DNA of 64,000 nt, taken from positions 1-64,000 of the forward strand of contig NZ_SMCO01000013.1 in NCBI RefSeq assembly GCF_004346685.1. Reading direction: 5' to 3'. Origin of the DNA: Sulfurirhabdus autotrophica (GTDB taxonomy: Bacteria; Pseudomonadota; Gammaproteobacteria; Burkholderiales; SMCO01). The notes below the pieces were generated by a model that was not told the origin of the DNA, ran no database searches, and saw nothing but the letters and a program-made list of their open reading frames with translations. The translations under genes were made by a program, and so were the position numbers. Positions 7,743 through 16,428 of the stretch are shown in pieces. The stretch's first letter is position 1. Each line of letters opens with the position of its first letter.

Positions 7743-8348
7743 TTATTTTGGTACGGTGGCTACAAAGCTCGGCCGCTGTTTCATACTGCTGTACCAGTTG
7801 CAGACGGCAGGGAATTCATCCAATTCATATCGACACATTTCAAGGTAGGCAACATTAGTTACCGCTGCCAAATCAGCTAGCGTGATGGCTTCACCACACA
7901 AATACGTTTGTTTGCTCAACAGAGCATTCATCACAGGGAGAATTTTCTGCAACCATTTCTTTCCGTCCTCTATAGCCTGCTTGTTGCCGTTTTCACCCGC
8001 AAAGTGTGTATTAAACATGATCTTGCCGGCCTCTGGCCCTAATCGAGTCTGACTCCAGTCCAGCCACTGGTCTACCTGCGAGCGTGATTTTGCATCCCGA
8101 GGGTACCAGGATTCAGCCTTATGTTTGTCTGCCAGATAGCGCATGATCGTATTGGATTCCCAAAGCACAAAATCATCATCTTCAATCACAGGCACTTTGC
8201 CATTCGGGTTCAACGCCAGATATTCCGGCGCATATTGCTCCCCTTTCATCAGGTCTACCATTTGATAGGTATAAGGAATTTTGCATTCCTCACAAAACAT
8301 TTGCACTCGACGTGCAGCATTGGAATAAGGGTGTCCGTACAGCTTCAT
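7743..8348 (-). CDS. Glutathione S-transferase (theta/beta-like) (GST 1)
   Basis: 201 residues, typical GST length. The N-terminal domain starts MKLYGHPYSNAARRV with Ser9 as probable catalytic residue. NPNGKVPVIEDDDFVLWES contains the cis-Pro and the glutathione gamma-glutamyl site (E-S). The C-terminal helical domain has YLCGEAITLADLAAV. GSTs conjugate or reduce electrophiles with glutathione in the cytosol. Middle gene of a minus-strand set: MAPEG protein, GST 1, GST 2. Confidence 0.9.
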   Translation of the reverse strand: MKLYGHPYSNAARRVQMFCEECKIPYTYQMVDLMKGEQYAPEYLALNPNGKVPVIEDDDFVLWESNTIMRYLADKHKAESWYPRDAKSRSQVDQWLDWSQTRLGPEAGKIMFNTHFAGENGNKQAIEDGKKWLQKILPVMNALLSKQTYLCGEAITLADLAAVTNVAYLEMCRYELDEFPAVCNWYSSMKQRPSFVATVPK

Positions 8349-8369
8349 GATTTCTCTCCTTGCTGGAAA

Positions 8370-8753
8370 TTAGATGGCCAAAAGAAACAAGGCAATAGTG
8401 CATGCCCCACCCCCGGCGAAAGCCAAGGTTCGTGGCACACCCAGATCTGCAAGGTAAAACAAACCATGCACCACGCGGAAAATAACAAACGCAATTGCCA
8501 GTTCATCCACTATAGACTGTGAAACGTGAAATTGCTGCGCAACGATGACCGCCACCGCAAACTGGGGAAAGGCTTCAATCGCATTGAGATGCGCCCAGTG
8601 TGCACGCAGCCGCCATCCAGATAACTTTACTTCAAATGAACGGGGCGCAAGATTAGCGGTTAGACTGTAAACCGGCCAACGCCACGACATACTCCAGAAA
8701 AAAGGTAATAACCCTGAAATAAATATGCACCAGTACGCTATGCTCATCATCAT
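8370..8753 (-). CDS. MAPEG-family membrane protein
   Basis: 127 residues with four predicted transmembrane helices. LNAIEAFPQFAVAVIVA and VHGLFYLADLGVPRTLAF fit bacterial MAPEG proteins (membrane-associated proteins in eicosanoid and glutathione metabolism), which are often glutathione-dependent transferases or peroxidases. First gene of a three-gene minus-strand operon with two soluble GSTs: the gap to GST 1 is 21 bases. This suggests a dedicated glutathione detoxification unit for both lipid and soluble electrophiles, which is inference from gene order. Confidence 0.85.
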   Translation of the reverse strand: MMMSIAYWCIFISGLLPFFWSMSWRWPVYSLTANLAPRSFEVKLSGWRLRAHWAHLNAIEAFPQFAVAVIVAQQFHVSQSIVDELAIAFVIFRVVHGLFYLADLGVPRTLAFAGGGACTIALFLLAI

Positions 8754-8827
8754 CTCCTTGCTAAGAGAGTACTAAATTTCCATTTTTCTAATTAAATGAC
8801 TCGGTCATCCCTACGCAACGCACCTGA

Positions 8828-10177
8828 TTATTGTTTCGTGATTTGTTTTTTCTTTACGGGGTAGGTGCCCAGCAATTCCAGCCCATTTCCAACACTTGTT
8901 TTTTGCAGCACTAAAACGTTAAACATCAAATGGTGCAATGAAGTGTCCACTTTTTCCCAGCCTGTAGTTAGAAATCCCACGTTACCAAACTGGCCCGGAA
9001 TATTTTCGGGTTCATCCACTCGCTTGCGGTCATCCAGCAGGTATAAATGCGGCTCAACGGGCAGATTTTTTTCCAGTTCCAGTTGCACCATCAGCAAGCC
9101 GTAGGCGCTTTCTATTCCGAACCGTTGCTCCACACCTTTATTAAACTGTTCCTTATCCGGATTCATTTCGCCATTTATGGTAATGGCCGGTTTACCGGCA
9201 CTGTTTATGCGCAACGCGGGTAACGGTGGCGCATCATTCCAGTCGATTGTTGTCAGCGTGCTTAAATCAGAAAAAAACCAGCTTAACTTAAAGGGAAGAT
9301 CAATCAACGTATCCATTTGCAACCCATTTGCGTAGATAACATAGTCGATAGTCAACGACGGACTTTGCAAGTAACCAAGTACTTTCACAGAATTAAGCGT
9401 CCTGCGTATCACGCGCACCGGACCATCTTTCACAGCAATGATGCGTGAGCGATAATCCGCCTGGGTGCGGACAAAATCGATTCCGAGCAATTTACCGTGA
9501 TGCCGGATTTTCATGGTGTCGACCACGTTTGGACTCCATTTACCGACACCGTCCACATGCCATTGCAACTTGTCTATCAGAAAGGGTTGTGACTTTGAAA
9601 ATCCAATCCTGTATATACCGGTTTCGATCGTGTCGTTCGCCGCATCATATACAACATAATCTTTGGTCACTTCCGCAGGAGTGTCTGCTGTTATCACTTG
9701 CAGATACACCCACTTTCTTTCTCCTGTATTGAAATCAACAATGCCAATTTCAATAGTTTGCTGCGGATTGGTGGACTCTGCCCCAGGACGCAAACGTTCC
9801 CCTGCATCGTTCAGCATGAATACACATTCATCGGTCGCTTCAAGCAATAACGCTTTATCGTCATCCTTTAAAGGAAACACATAACGGCCTTTGGCATCCC
9901 GCTTATCAATTTGAAAAGGGATTATTTTTTTCACGCCACCCTGCCAGCTAACTGCACGTATCATTGCCACGGGTTTGTCGAGCAGCGAAGCAATTTCACC
10001 GCCTGAAACAACCACGGGAGCGGCGGGCAGGGAAAGAGAAGCATGTATCGTCAAGAGCGGCATTGAGACCTCCGCCGCACTGACAGGCAATGCTGCAGTT
10101 AATGTGCCCGCCACAAACACCCAACGAAAATACGCCAATATTCCAGCATTCAATTTTTGCATGCCAATCACTTTCAT
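8828..10177 (-). CDS. Exported protein of unknown function
   Basis: 449 residues. A hydrophobic N-terminal segment ends in ALPVSAAE, a good signal peptidase I site; ATG at residue 6 (MQKLNAG) is an alternative start. The mature part is strand-rich and lacks membrane segments apart from the signal, so it is probably periplasmic or outer-surface. I see no catalytic signature and do not recognise the family. It is divergent from the TetR gene at 10332 with 154 bases between, so that regulator could control it, but no operator is evident. Confidence 0.7.
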   Translation of the reverse strand: MKVIGMQKLNAGILAYFRWVFVAGTLTAALPVSAAEVSMPLLTIHASLSLPAAPVVVSGGEIASLLDKPVAMIRAVSWQGGVKKIIPFQIDKRDAKGRYVFPLKDDDKALLLEATDECVFMLNDAGERLRPGAESTNPQQTIEIGIVDFNTGERKWVYLQVITADTPAEVTKDYVVYDAANDTIETGIYRIGFSKSQPFLIDKLQWHVDGVGKWSPNVVDTMKIRHHGKLLGIDFVRTQADYRSRIIAVKDGPVRVIRRTLNSVKVLGYLQSPSLTIDYVIYANGLQMDTLIDLPFKLSWFFSDLSTLTTIDWNDAPPLPALRINSAGKPAITINGEMNPDKEQFNKGVEQRFGIESAYGLLMVQLELEKNLPVEPHLYLLDDRKRVDEPENIPGQFGNVGFLTTGWEKVDTSLHHLMFNVLVLQKTSVGNGLELLGTYPVKKKQITKQ

Positions 10178-10331
10178 CCATATAGTTTTAGACCAAATTC
10201 AAAATACAACCAGCAACTTAATGTTTACATCGACTACATAATCAAAAATCATAGGCCACGATGTTTCCACTGTCAACTTTTATTGTAGAATAGAAAACAA
10301 CCCAGCATTAAAATGACTTAGAGTCTTTAAC

Positions 10332-10952
10332 ATGATGAAAGCTCAATCCAAAGAAAGTTACCATCACGGTGACCTGCGCAACACTTTAATCAGCACAGCC
10401 ACGCAACTACTCACCCAACACGGGGTAGCCGGCTTAAGCTTAAGAGCCGTTGCCAAAGCAGCAGGGGTAAGCCATGCGGCACCATATCGCCATTTCCGGG
10501 ATAAAACTGACTTGCTGGAATCCATCGCCATGTATGGCTACACCCGCTTGACAGATGTTTGTCAAAAAGCAGAAAAAAACCACCCAAACAGCCCCCAGCA
10601 ACAATTATTTGATGCAGGTATGGGGTATTTACACCTTGTCATGGATCAACCAGAAATCGCTCACCTCATGTTCAGCGGCATGTTATCTCAAGAAAACTGC
10701 GGTGAAGGACTAAAGCAATCTGGCTCAATGGCAGTCCATAGCCTGGCGAAGATCATCGAAAACGGAAAGCAACTAGGCCTCTATACGGAAAGCAAAACCG
10801 AAGACCTCACCCTGACCGCCCTGGCCTGTGTACATGGCATTGCCATGATGATACTTGGCGGATTAATTAAACGACCTGAAACTAAAACACAACTGCAAAT
10901 ACTTGGGGAACGAATTTATAACACGCTTTTGATGGGCCTGCTGAAACGTTAA
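10332..10952 (+). CDS. TetR/AcrR-family transcriptional regulator
   Basis: 206 residues. The N-terminal helix-turn-helix reads GVAGLSLRAVAKAAGVSHAAPYRHFRDKTDLL (positions about 30-60), typical of TetR. The C-terminal ligand domain with MDQPEIAHLMFSG resembles the WHG-type (TetR_C_33) domain. Divergent from the exported protein gene at 8828-10177, its most likely local target. Ligand unknown. The start is an ATG-ATG pair at 10332/10335. Confidence 0.9.
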   Translation: MMKAQSKESYHHGDLRNTLISTATQLLTQHGVAGLSLRAVAKAAGVSHAAPYRHFRDKTDLLESIAMYGYTRLTDVCQKAEKNHPNSPQQQLFDAGMGYLHLVMDQPEIAHLMFSGMLSQENCGEGLKQSGSMAVHSLAKIIENGKQLGLYTESKTEDLTLTALACVHGIAMMILGGLIKRPETKTQLQILGERIYNTLLMGLLKR

Positions 10953-11203
10953 AAATTGATTTCACACCAACATATTGACACTGAATGATTATTTACAAAC
11001 ACTCCATACTGCGTTTGCCAATGTAACCACATTGAAAAGTAATATAAAAATCACCAAATATTTCATGCATGAACACAACCTGAATATTCTTTTGACATAC
11101 TCCGGTTTATACAACACAATGAGCCAAAAAAGCATCGAAAAGATGCCTGAGTTATAAAAAAACTGATGGATGAGAAATTACCATTCCACATTTGGGGCCC
11201 AGT

Positions 11204-12040
11204 ATGAAACTACTCTCTTTCTTTTTTGCATTATGCTTTTTTCCATTTTCATCCTCGGCAGCCGTCAACCCAGAGGTTACTACCAAAGCAATTCGGTCGC
11301 TTGAATGGCATATCGGACCCAAAACGGAGCAAGTGGCATCAAAAGCAACATTAAAAACAGATTCAAATCTAGCGTTCCTGGATGAAGTAAACAGCAAGAA
11401 ATTCCTCGAATTAACAGGGAATATTCCTGATTCCGGCAATTTTATTCTTTTATCTACAAAGAATAACTGGTGGGCAACATTTTCGTTTAACCCCATGGGC
11501 TATGTTAAGGATGATGAAAAAATTGACCCTGATGCGCTTCTTCAGCAGTTGAAAGATAGCGATGAAGCTGCAAACGAAGAAAGAAAAAGACTGGGAATAG
11601 CCCCATTACACACAGAAGGCTGGTATGTCCCACCGCATTATGATGCCAAGTCAAAGCGGCTGGAATGGGGACTAAAACTTAGCAGTGAAGGGCACACAAT
11701 ATTGAACTACACCATTCGATTATTGGGAAGAACAGGTGTAATGAATACAACGCTTGTATCAAGCCCAGAAACTTTAAATGAAGATGTCAAAACTTTCAAG
11801 GCCGCTCTGCCCGGGTTTGAGTTTAATAGCGGAGAACGTTATGCTGAATTTAAACAAGGGGATAGAGTGGCTGAATTTGGTTTGGCTGCCCTCATTGCTG
11901 GTGGAGCTGCTGCTGTGGCGACGAAAAAGGGTTTCTGGGCAGCAATTGTTGGATTTGCTGTTGCTGCCTGGAAAGTAGTAGCAGTAGCGGTGATAGGTTT
12001 ATTTGCTTGGGTGCGGTCGATCTTCAAAAACAGATCGTGA
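11204..12040 (+). CDS. DUF2167-family membrane protein
   Basis: 278 residues from ATG 11204 (a TTG at 11192 would add four residues and overlaps the GGGG ribosome site). A signal peptide ends near SSSAAV. The body carries the DUF2167 hallmarks: GYVKDDEKIDPDALL, ANEERKRLGIAPL, GWYVPPHYD, LLGRTGVM. Two C-terminal hydrophobic segments (about 228-245 and 250-270) anchor it. Molecular role is unknown for the family. Its TGA overlaps the GTG of the next gene, the first of two 4-base overlaps in this three-gene operon. Confidence 0.88.
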   Translation: MKLLSFFFALCFFPFSSSAAVNPEVTTKAIRSLEWHIGPKTEQVASKATLKTDSNLAFLDEVNSKKFLELTGNIPDSGNFILLSTKNNWWATFSFNPMGYVKDDEKIDPDALLQQLKDSDEAANEERKRLGIAPLHTEGWYVPPHYDAKSKRLEWGLKLSSEGHTILNYTIRLLGRTGVMNTTLVSSPETLNEDVKTFKAALPGFEFNSGERYAEFKQGDRVAEFGLAALIAGGAAAVATKKGFWAAIVGFAVAAWKVVAVAVIGLFAWVRSIFKNRS

Positions 12041-12762
12041 CAATATCATTCGAAACATGGTTAGTGCTTGGTATTATCGGATTCTATTTATTTGATTCTG
12101 CAATGTTGCTCTTTTTCAATGAATTGGTTTTCATTGAAAAAAAAGGCAAATGGATTTTTGCATGCCCTGAGTCCCGCTGGCAGCTAATGGAGAAAATTCC
12201 ATATTTACCAAATCCTTTAACGCCTGGCAACGCCTTGTTCCGCTTGAGCTGGTCGCTTTCTAAAACAGACAAGCAACAAGAAAGCCAGGAAGCATTGCAA
12301 AGTTTTCTAAACGCTTTCAACCCATTACGCCTCATGACATCAGTCCTTTTCACATTACTCATGATCGGCATTCCAGTTGTACTTTTTATTTTTGGCACAG
12401 GATTAGGGTTTCTTCTGCTAATTGGACTTATTTATTTCACTATTGTAATCATGTTGACCCTGATTTATCGACAAAAGGAAACATTTGGAGTTTCTGGAAA
12501 CGTCATTGCGAAATTGGCATTTGATTCTTTAGCATGCCCTCCTTTCGCACTTAACTTGATAAGAAAAATAACCTTGCGTTACCCTTTCGCAGGGGACCCG
12601 ATTTGTTTTTATCGCCAAGTTTCGGACCCAAATCGTTTTGCCCAGTTGATACACTCTTTATGTCAGAGAATAGATGAGATGATCGATTTTGAAGATGAAA
12701 CCAGTCCTCGATACAGCGCGCTTCAAAGCTATAAAAAAAGTCTTACGGGTATGGTTTCATGA
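12037..12762 (+). CDS. Uncharacterised multi-spanning membrane protein
   Basis: 241 residues from GTG 12037, which overlaps the preceding TGA as GTGA; an earlier TTG at 12007 would overlap the DUF2167 gene by 34 bases and is less likely. One N-terminal transmembrane helix and two closely spaced central helices (about 105-155), followed by a cytoplasmic C-terminal part with several cysteines. No family recognised. Translational coupling to the DUF2167 gene upstream and the J-domain gene downstream (ATGA overlap) is the main clue: the three products probably act together at the inner membrane. Confidence 0.75.
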   Translation: MTISFETWLVLGIIGFYLFDSAMLLFFNELVFIEKKGKWIFACPESRWQLMEKIPYLPNPLTPGNALFRLSWSLSKTDKQQESQEALQSFLNAFNPLRLMTSVLFTLLMIGIPVVLFIFGTGLGFLLLIGLIYFTIVIMLTLIYRQKETFGVSGNVIAKLAFDSLACPPFALNLIRKITLRYPFAGDPICFYRQVSDPNRFAQLIHSLCQRIDEMIDFEDETSPRYSALQSYKKSLTGMVS

Positions 12763-13160
12763 CAGCCGAAGAAATCATTTTCATTGTCGGCGGCCTGTTG
12801 GCTGGTTACTGGATTGTTATGGCTATGCTCGATAAAATAACAGAGACTTCAGCTAAAACTGTCGCCGAAAGCAATAAAGAAACATTCATTACTCAGGAGA
12901 AAATGTTTCACGAGATGCCGGACAAAGGCAACAATTCATACGATGAAAATTACATCCCTGCAAACTGGTTCAAAATTCTGGAAATTGCTGAGAGCGCTTC
13001 GTCTGAACAGATAAGAGTGGCTTACAAACAAAAGATATCTCAATACCACCCGGATAAAGTCTCACAAATGGGATCAGAAATCCGGGACCTTGCGGCATAC
13101 AAATCAAGGGAAATCAACGCCGCGCATGATTACGCACTGAAGTTGCGTCAAGAACTGTAG
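12759..13160 (+). CDS. Membrane-anchored J-domain co-chaperone
   Basis: 133 residues. An N-terminal transmembrane helix (about 5-24) and linker precede a C-terminal J domain (about 68-133) with the essential HPD tripeptide at 97-99 in ISQYHPDKV. J domains stimulate the ATPase of DnaK-type Hsp70; a single anchor with a terminal J domain resembles DjlA/DjlB-like proteins. The ATG overlaps the upstream stop (ATGA). As last gene of the DUF2167 operon it may recruit DnaK to that membrane complex; this is inference. Confidence 0.88.
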   Translation: MTAEEIIFIVGGLLAGYWIVMAMLDKITETSAKTVAESNKETFITQEKMFHEMPDKGNNSYDENYIPANWFKILEIAESASSEQIRVAYKQKISQYHPDKVSQMGSEIRDLAAYKSREINAAHDYALKLRQEL

Positions 13161-13265
13161 CTACAAACGCTGTTTTAATTGATTACATTTCTTTAAATCA
13201 GGGGAAATTGCTGTGCACAAAACCCCAGTTCAGGTCAAAGCCACTGATAAAACTACACAATTTTA

Positions 13266-13294
13266 TTGACGATGGCATTTTTGTACCGCACAAT
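13266..13294 (+). promoter_or_regulatory. Possible sigma70 promoter upstream of the PEP-CTERM-like gene
   Basis: TTGACG (13266-13271) and CACAAT (13289-13294) with 17-base spacing, about 110 bases before the ATG at 13406. The -35 box is 5 of 6 and the -10 box 4 of 6. I looked for a sigma54 site (GG-N10-GC), which PrsK/PrsR-controlled PEP-CTERM genes can have, and saw none. Confidence 0.35.
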
Positions 13295-13405
13295 ATGCCG
13301 ACATTAGGTCGTTCTAGTCACTCGCTCAACTTTAAACAAAGCAATTTTTAAGCATAACGGTAAGATGGCATAAAACCTGAAACTATTAACTGGAAAATAT
13401 AAAAA

Positions 13406-13936
13406 ATGAAATTAAAATCTCTTGTGATAGCAGTATTGCTGGCTGGCATGCCTCTAGCTACACAAGCTTCGCTAGTAACAAAAACTTTTATTTCGACAAT
13501 TACTGTTGGTTCGCTTGCTGGTAGTTATGGAACAGGAAGTTTTACTTATGATGATGCCTTGGTAATTACGGGATATGAAACAATTAGCGCTCTAGACGGC
13601 TTAAAAGTTAATTTCACTTTTGATGGGCAGGTTTTTAACGAGACAAATGATCGCGATTATATTACCGACCCTTACCCTGCGCTCACCTTTGTAAACTTTC
13701 AAGCCATTGATCTTAATTACCTATTGGCAAATGGTGTGAATGGTGTATCTTTCGCAAACTCTACAATCCAGGAGTTGTACATTTCCGGGTTAAATGCTTC
13801 TACAAATGGTTATGACTTCGCTAACACTATGGAAGTGACTTCTGTGCCCATTCCTGGAGCAATCTGGATGTTATTTTCAGGCTTGACTGGTCTCTTGGTG
13901 CTAGGCAACAGAGGCAAGAAAACAAATACATTCTAA
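13406..13936 (+). CDS. Secreted PEP-CTERM/VPLPA-type sorting-signal protein
   Basis: 176 residues. A signal peptide ends near TQAS. The C-terminus is a tripartite sorting signal: VPIPGAIWM, a hydrophobic helix (MLFSGLTGLLVLG), then basic NRGKK. This fits the VPLPA/VPxPG variant of PEP-CTERM signals cut by exosortase at the envelope. The mature middle is Gly/Thr/Asn-rich with no recognised enzyme motif. PEP-CTERM proteins are usually exported with exopolysaccharide or biofilm matrix. No exosortase or EPS genes are in this window, so it is an outlying substrate. Possible promoter at 13266. Confidence 0.85.
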   Translation: MKLKSLVIAVLLAGMPLATQASLVTKTFISTITVGSLAGSYGTGSFTYDDALVITGYETISALDGLKVNFTFDGQVFNETNDRDYITDPYPALTFVNFQAIDLNYLLANGVNGVSFANSTIQELYISGLNASTNGYDFANTMEVTSVPIPGAIWMLFSGLTGLLVLGNRGKKTNTF

Positions 13937-14084
13937 GTCAGCTTTACTTGGCTATCTATTTCGATGAATTCATGCGGCGTATTACTCGCATTGACACCTG
14001 ATTATAGCGCCAAGCTTTAGGCTATTGTATTTATGCCATCATATTCATCCTCAAATCAATTTAGCATAAAGCAAGGATAATATT

Positions 14085-14351
14085 TTGGGGCTGGATACCA
14101 TTGAAACAATACTTTGGGCGGAACATGAATTTGGTATCCCCATCCCGGATGAGGATACGTCAACCCTACTTACAGTTGGGGAATTTTCATTGTACATTCG
14201 CCACCAACTTGTATTGAAAGAGGGCATCAAGGCAATTTCCGAACCACAGATTTTCAATGCTATTAAAAATTTCCTTGCCAGTCAATTCAAGATCAAGCCT
14301 GAAATCATTGTGCGCAACGCAGCTTTCGTCAAAGACCTTGGGTTGGAATAA
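14085..14351 (+). CDS. Acyl-carrier-protein-like protein with permuted halves and no pantetheine serine
   Basis: 88 residues from TTG 14085; AAGGA (14073-14077) lies 7 bases upstream and an in-frame TAA closes the frame at 14067-14069. Residues 2-38 (GLDTIETIL ... FGIPIPDED ... TVGEFSLYI) match ACP helices II-IV, which follow the DSL serine. Residues about 52-88 (IFNAIKNFLASQFKIKPE ... NAAFVKDLG) match ACP helix I and its loop, ending exactly where the DSL motif would begin. The ACP halves are thus in swapped order, and the 4'-phosphopantetheine Ser position is Gly2 or absent. It cannot be a normal acyl carrier. Function unknown; YkgJ-type gene 30 bases downstream. Confidence 0.75.
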   Translation: MGLDTIETILWAEHEFGIPIPDEDTSTLLTVGEFSLYIRHQLVLKEGIKAISEPQIFNAIKNFLASQFKIKPEIIVRNAAFVKDLGLE

Positions 14352-14381
14352 TCCCAAAAGCCGGCTCATATGAACTAATCT

Positions 14382-15032
14382 ATGCATATGCTGAGTCCTG
14401 AAGAACAGTCTGAGTTTTTGAGTGCTATTGAAAAAGTGCAGCACGCTGCATTAAACCAACTTTGTGCCAACCAGAGCATACCGTTTGCCATCACTTTTAT
14501 ATCTAAATTGCAACTCAGCGTGGACCAAGTTGTTCATACTTCGATAGACAGGCAATCCATCGACTGCAGAGCTGGATGTAGCCATTGCTGTAATGTGCGG
14601 GTTGAGGCGCTTGAACCTGAAATTTTTTTGATTGCCCAGGAACTCAGAAAAAATCCTCCAGATAAACTCAGGGAAGTAATTGTAACTTTGCGTCAGCATG
14701 TTGAAATAGTGAAAGATGTTTCCATTCAGAATTATCACTTCCAATGCCCATTTCTGAAAGATCATTTGTGTTCGATCTATCCAGTTCGCCCGGCCATCTG
14801 TATAAAAGTGCACTCCTTTGATGTTGAAAAATGCAAAACACCCGGAGCTGAGATACCACAAAACCTGAATATCGTTTTAAAATCTGATGCTCTGATCAAG
14901 GGTACTGCTAACGCGTATCAACAGATCAAACTGTCTGCTTCAGGGCACGAACTCGGACAAGCTGTCTTGCTTGCCCTTACTGACGAATCATCAGAAACAA
15001 AATGGTATAACGGTGAGCCAATATTTGATTAG
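14382..15032 (+). CDS. YkgJ-family cysteine-cluster protein
   Basis: 216 residues. The signature is C62-x3-C66-x2-C69-C70 (DCRAGCSHCC), then CPFLKDHLCSIYPVRPAICIKVHS with further Cys and the RPxxC motif. This is the YkgJ/CxxCxxCC family (PF03692), proposed to bind zinc or iron; many members have unknown roles and some are linked to flagellar or metallocentre functions. It starts 30 bases after the ACP-like gene on the same strand, suggesting co-transcription. The C-terminal 60 residues have no recognised motif. Confidence 0.88.
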   Translation: MHMLSPEEQSEFLSAIEKVQHAALNQLCANQSIPFAITFISKLQLSVDQVVHTSIDRQSIDCRAGCSHCCNVRVEALEPEIFLIAQELRKNPPDKLREVIVTLRQHVEIVKDVSIQNYHFQCPFLKDHLCSIYPVRPAICIKVHSFDVEKCKTPGAEIPQNLNIVLKSDALIKGTANAYQQIKLSASGHELGQAVLLALTDESSETKWYNGEPIFD

Positions 15033-15298
15033 ATAGTTATTCACCTTAATTCAATTTCTCCCAACTGCCGGTTTGCATTTATCCTATACTTATTTCTTTG
15101 GCATTTCGGCTACCGCAATGCTAATGGGTAGTATTATTTTCTTGCGTTATCGTTAACATGATCTATCTTAATTAAGAGTAGCGTTTCGCTCGCAAGGTGT
15201 GCGGTTGCGCCCCGCATTCATGACTATTTGTGATTTTGCCAAATCTTGTCACGATGCTGGGAGAGGTTTTTCATCGTTATTTCACAAGTGAAGGAATC

Positions 15299-16228
15299 AT
15301 GACCCAAAATATTTTATGGCCGGCTAAGGTTAGAGAGCTGCATAACCACCATTTTGATTCTACCATCTGGAATGATCTACAATTCCGTGAAGACGATATT
15401 GTTATTGCTACCTACGCTAAATCCGGTACCACCTGGATGCAGCAAATTCTGGCGCAGATGCTATTCAACGGCAACCCTGAATTGTCAGTTGCTGAAATGT
15501 CGCCCTGGCTGGATTTACGCATACCACCCAAACAGGTGAAACTACCTGAGGTAGAGGCGCAAACGCACCGCAGAATGATTAAAACCCACCTTCCGCTGGA
15601 TGCACTTGTCTACTCACCCAAGGCAAAATATATTTATATTGCACGCGACGGAAGGGATGTTTTATGGAGTATGTATAACCATCACGTTCACGCCAACCAG
15701 GCTTGGTATGAAGCACTAAACGACACGCCTGACCGGATAGGGCCACCCATTGACCGACCTCCCGGTGATATCCGTCAGTATTGGCACGACTGGATGGATA
15801 AGGATGGCCATCCTTTCTGGCCGTTCTGGGAGAATATTCGCACATGGTGGCAAATACGCGAATTGCCAAACATTCTGTTTGTCCACTTCAATAATCTGAA
15901 AAGTGATATGCCGGGACAAATGCGCCGTATCGCCTCCTTTATGGACATTCCCATAGACGAGTCACGCTGGGATGATATTGTGGAATATTGTTCATTCGAC
16001 TGGATGAAAAAAAATGCGATAAAAAGTGTGCCCCTTGGCGGTGCTTTCTGGGATGGGGGTGCCGAGGTTTTCATCAATAAGGGTGTGAATGGACGTTGGG
16101 CAGATACGCTTAGTGCTGACGAGTCTGCCGCGTACGAAGCACGCGCTATCCGCGAGTTAGGAACCGAATGCGCTCATTGGCTTGCCACAGGTGAAATTAC
16201 TTACAATAAGGAAAAAAGCGTCAGTTAG
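15299..16228 (+). CDS. Sulfotransferase-domain protein
   Basis: 309 residues from ATG 15299 (AAGGA 4 bases upstream). An upstream TTG/ATG extension to 15230 is possible but poorly supported. PAPS-dependent sulfotransferases move sulfonate to hydroxyls or amines. Seen: the 5'-phosphosulfate loop YAKSGTTWMQQ (Lys41-Trp46), KTHLPLDAL in the catalytic region, and the 3'-phosphate motif YIYIARDGRDVLWS. The WWQIRELPNILFVHFNNLK stretch is also typical of the Sulfotransfer_1 family. Acceptor unknown. Isolated gene, no PAPS synthesis genes nearby. A 266-base gap upstream has no other gene. Confidence 0.9.
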   Translation: MTQNILWPAKVRELHNHHFDSTIWNDLQFREDDIVIATYAKSGTTWMQQILAQMLFNGNPELSVAEMSPWLDLRIPPKQVKLPEVEAQTHRRMIKTHLPLDALVYSPKAKYIYIARDGRDVLWSMYNHHVHANQAWYEALNDTPDRIGPPIDRPPGDIRQYWHDWMDKDGHPFWPFWENIRTWWQIRELPNILFVHFNNLKSDMPGQMRRIASFMDIPIDESRWDDIVEYCSFDWMKKNAIKSVPLGGAFWDGGAEVFINKGVNGRWADTLSADESAAYEARAIRELGTECAHWLATGEITYNKEKSVS

Positions 16229-16428
16229 CATTTACTTTTAAAAGTATTTTGAGTTGATCTGAACTAGAATTCGCTTTTGTACAGGCAAATTGTTATTAAC
16301 CCACAACAGTCTCTCCAAGCCATTAATTCGCCAGATCCAGGAATCAGAAGGCTTGCCCATGCTCAGGATGCTGCAGCGGGCTTTTATGGTATGCAGGGCC
16401 ATTCAATACAACATGAGAGAAATCGAGC

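Noticed and set aside
10975-11157. 60-codon plus frame between the TetR and DUF2167 genes
   Set aside because: TTG start without a ribosome site, no family pattern; likely chance.
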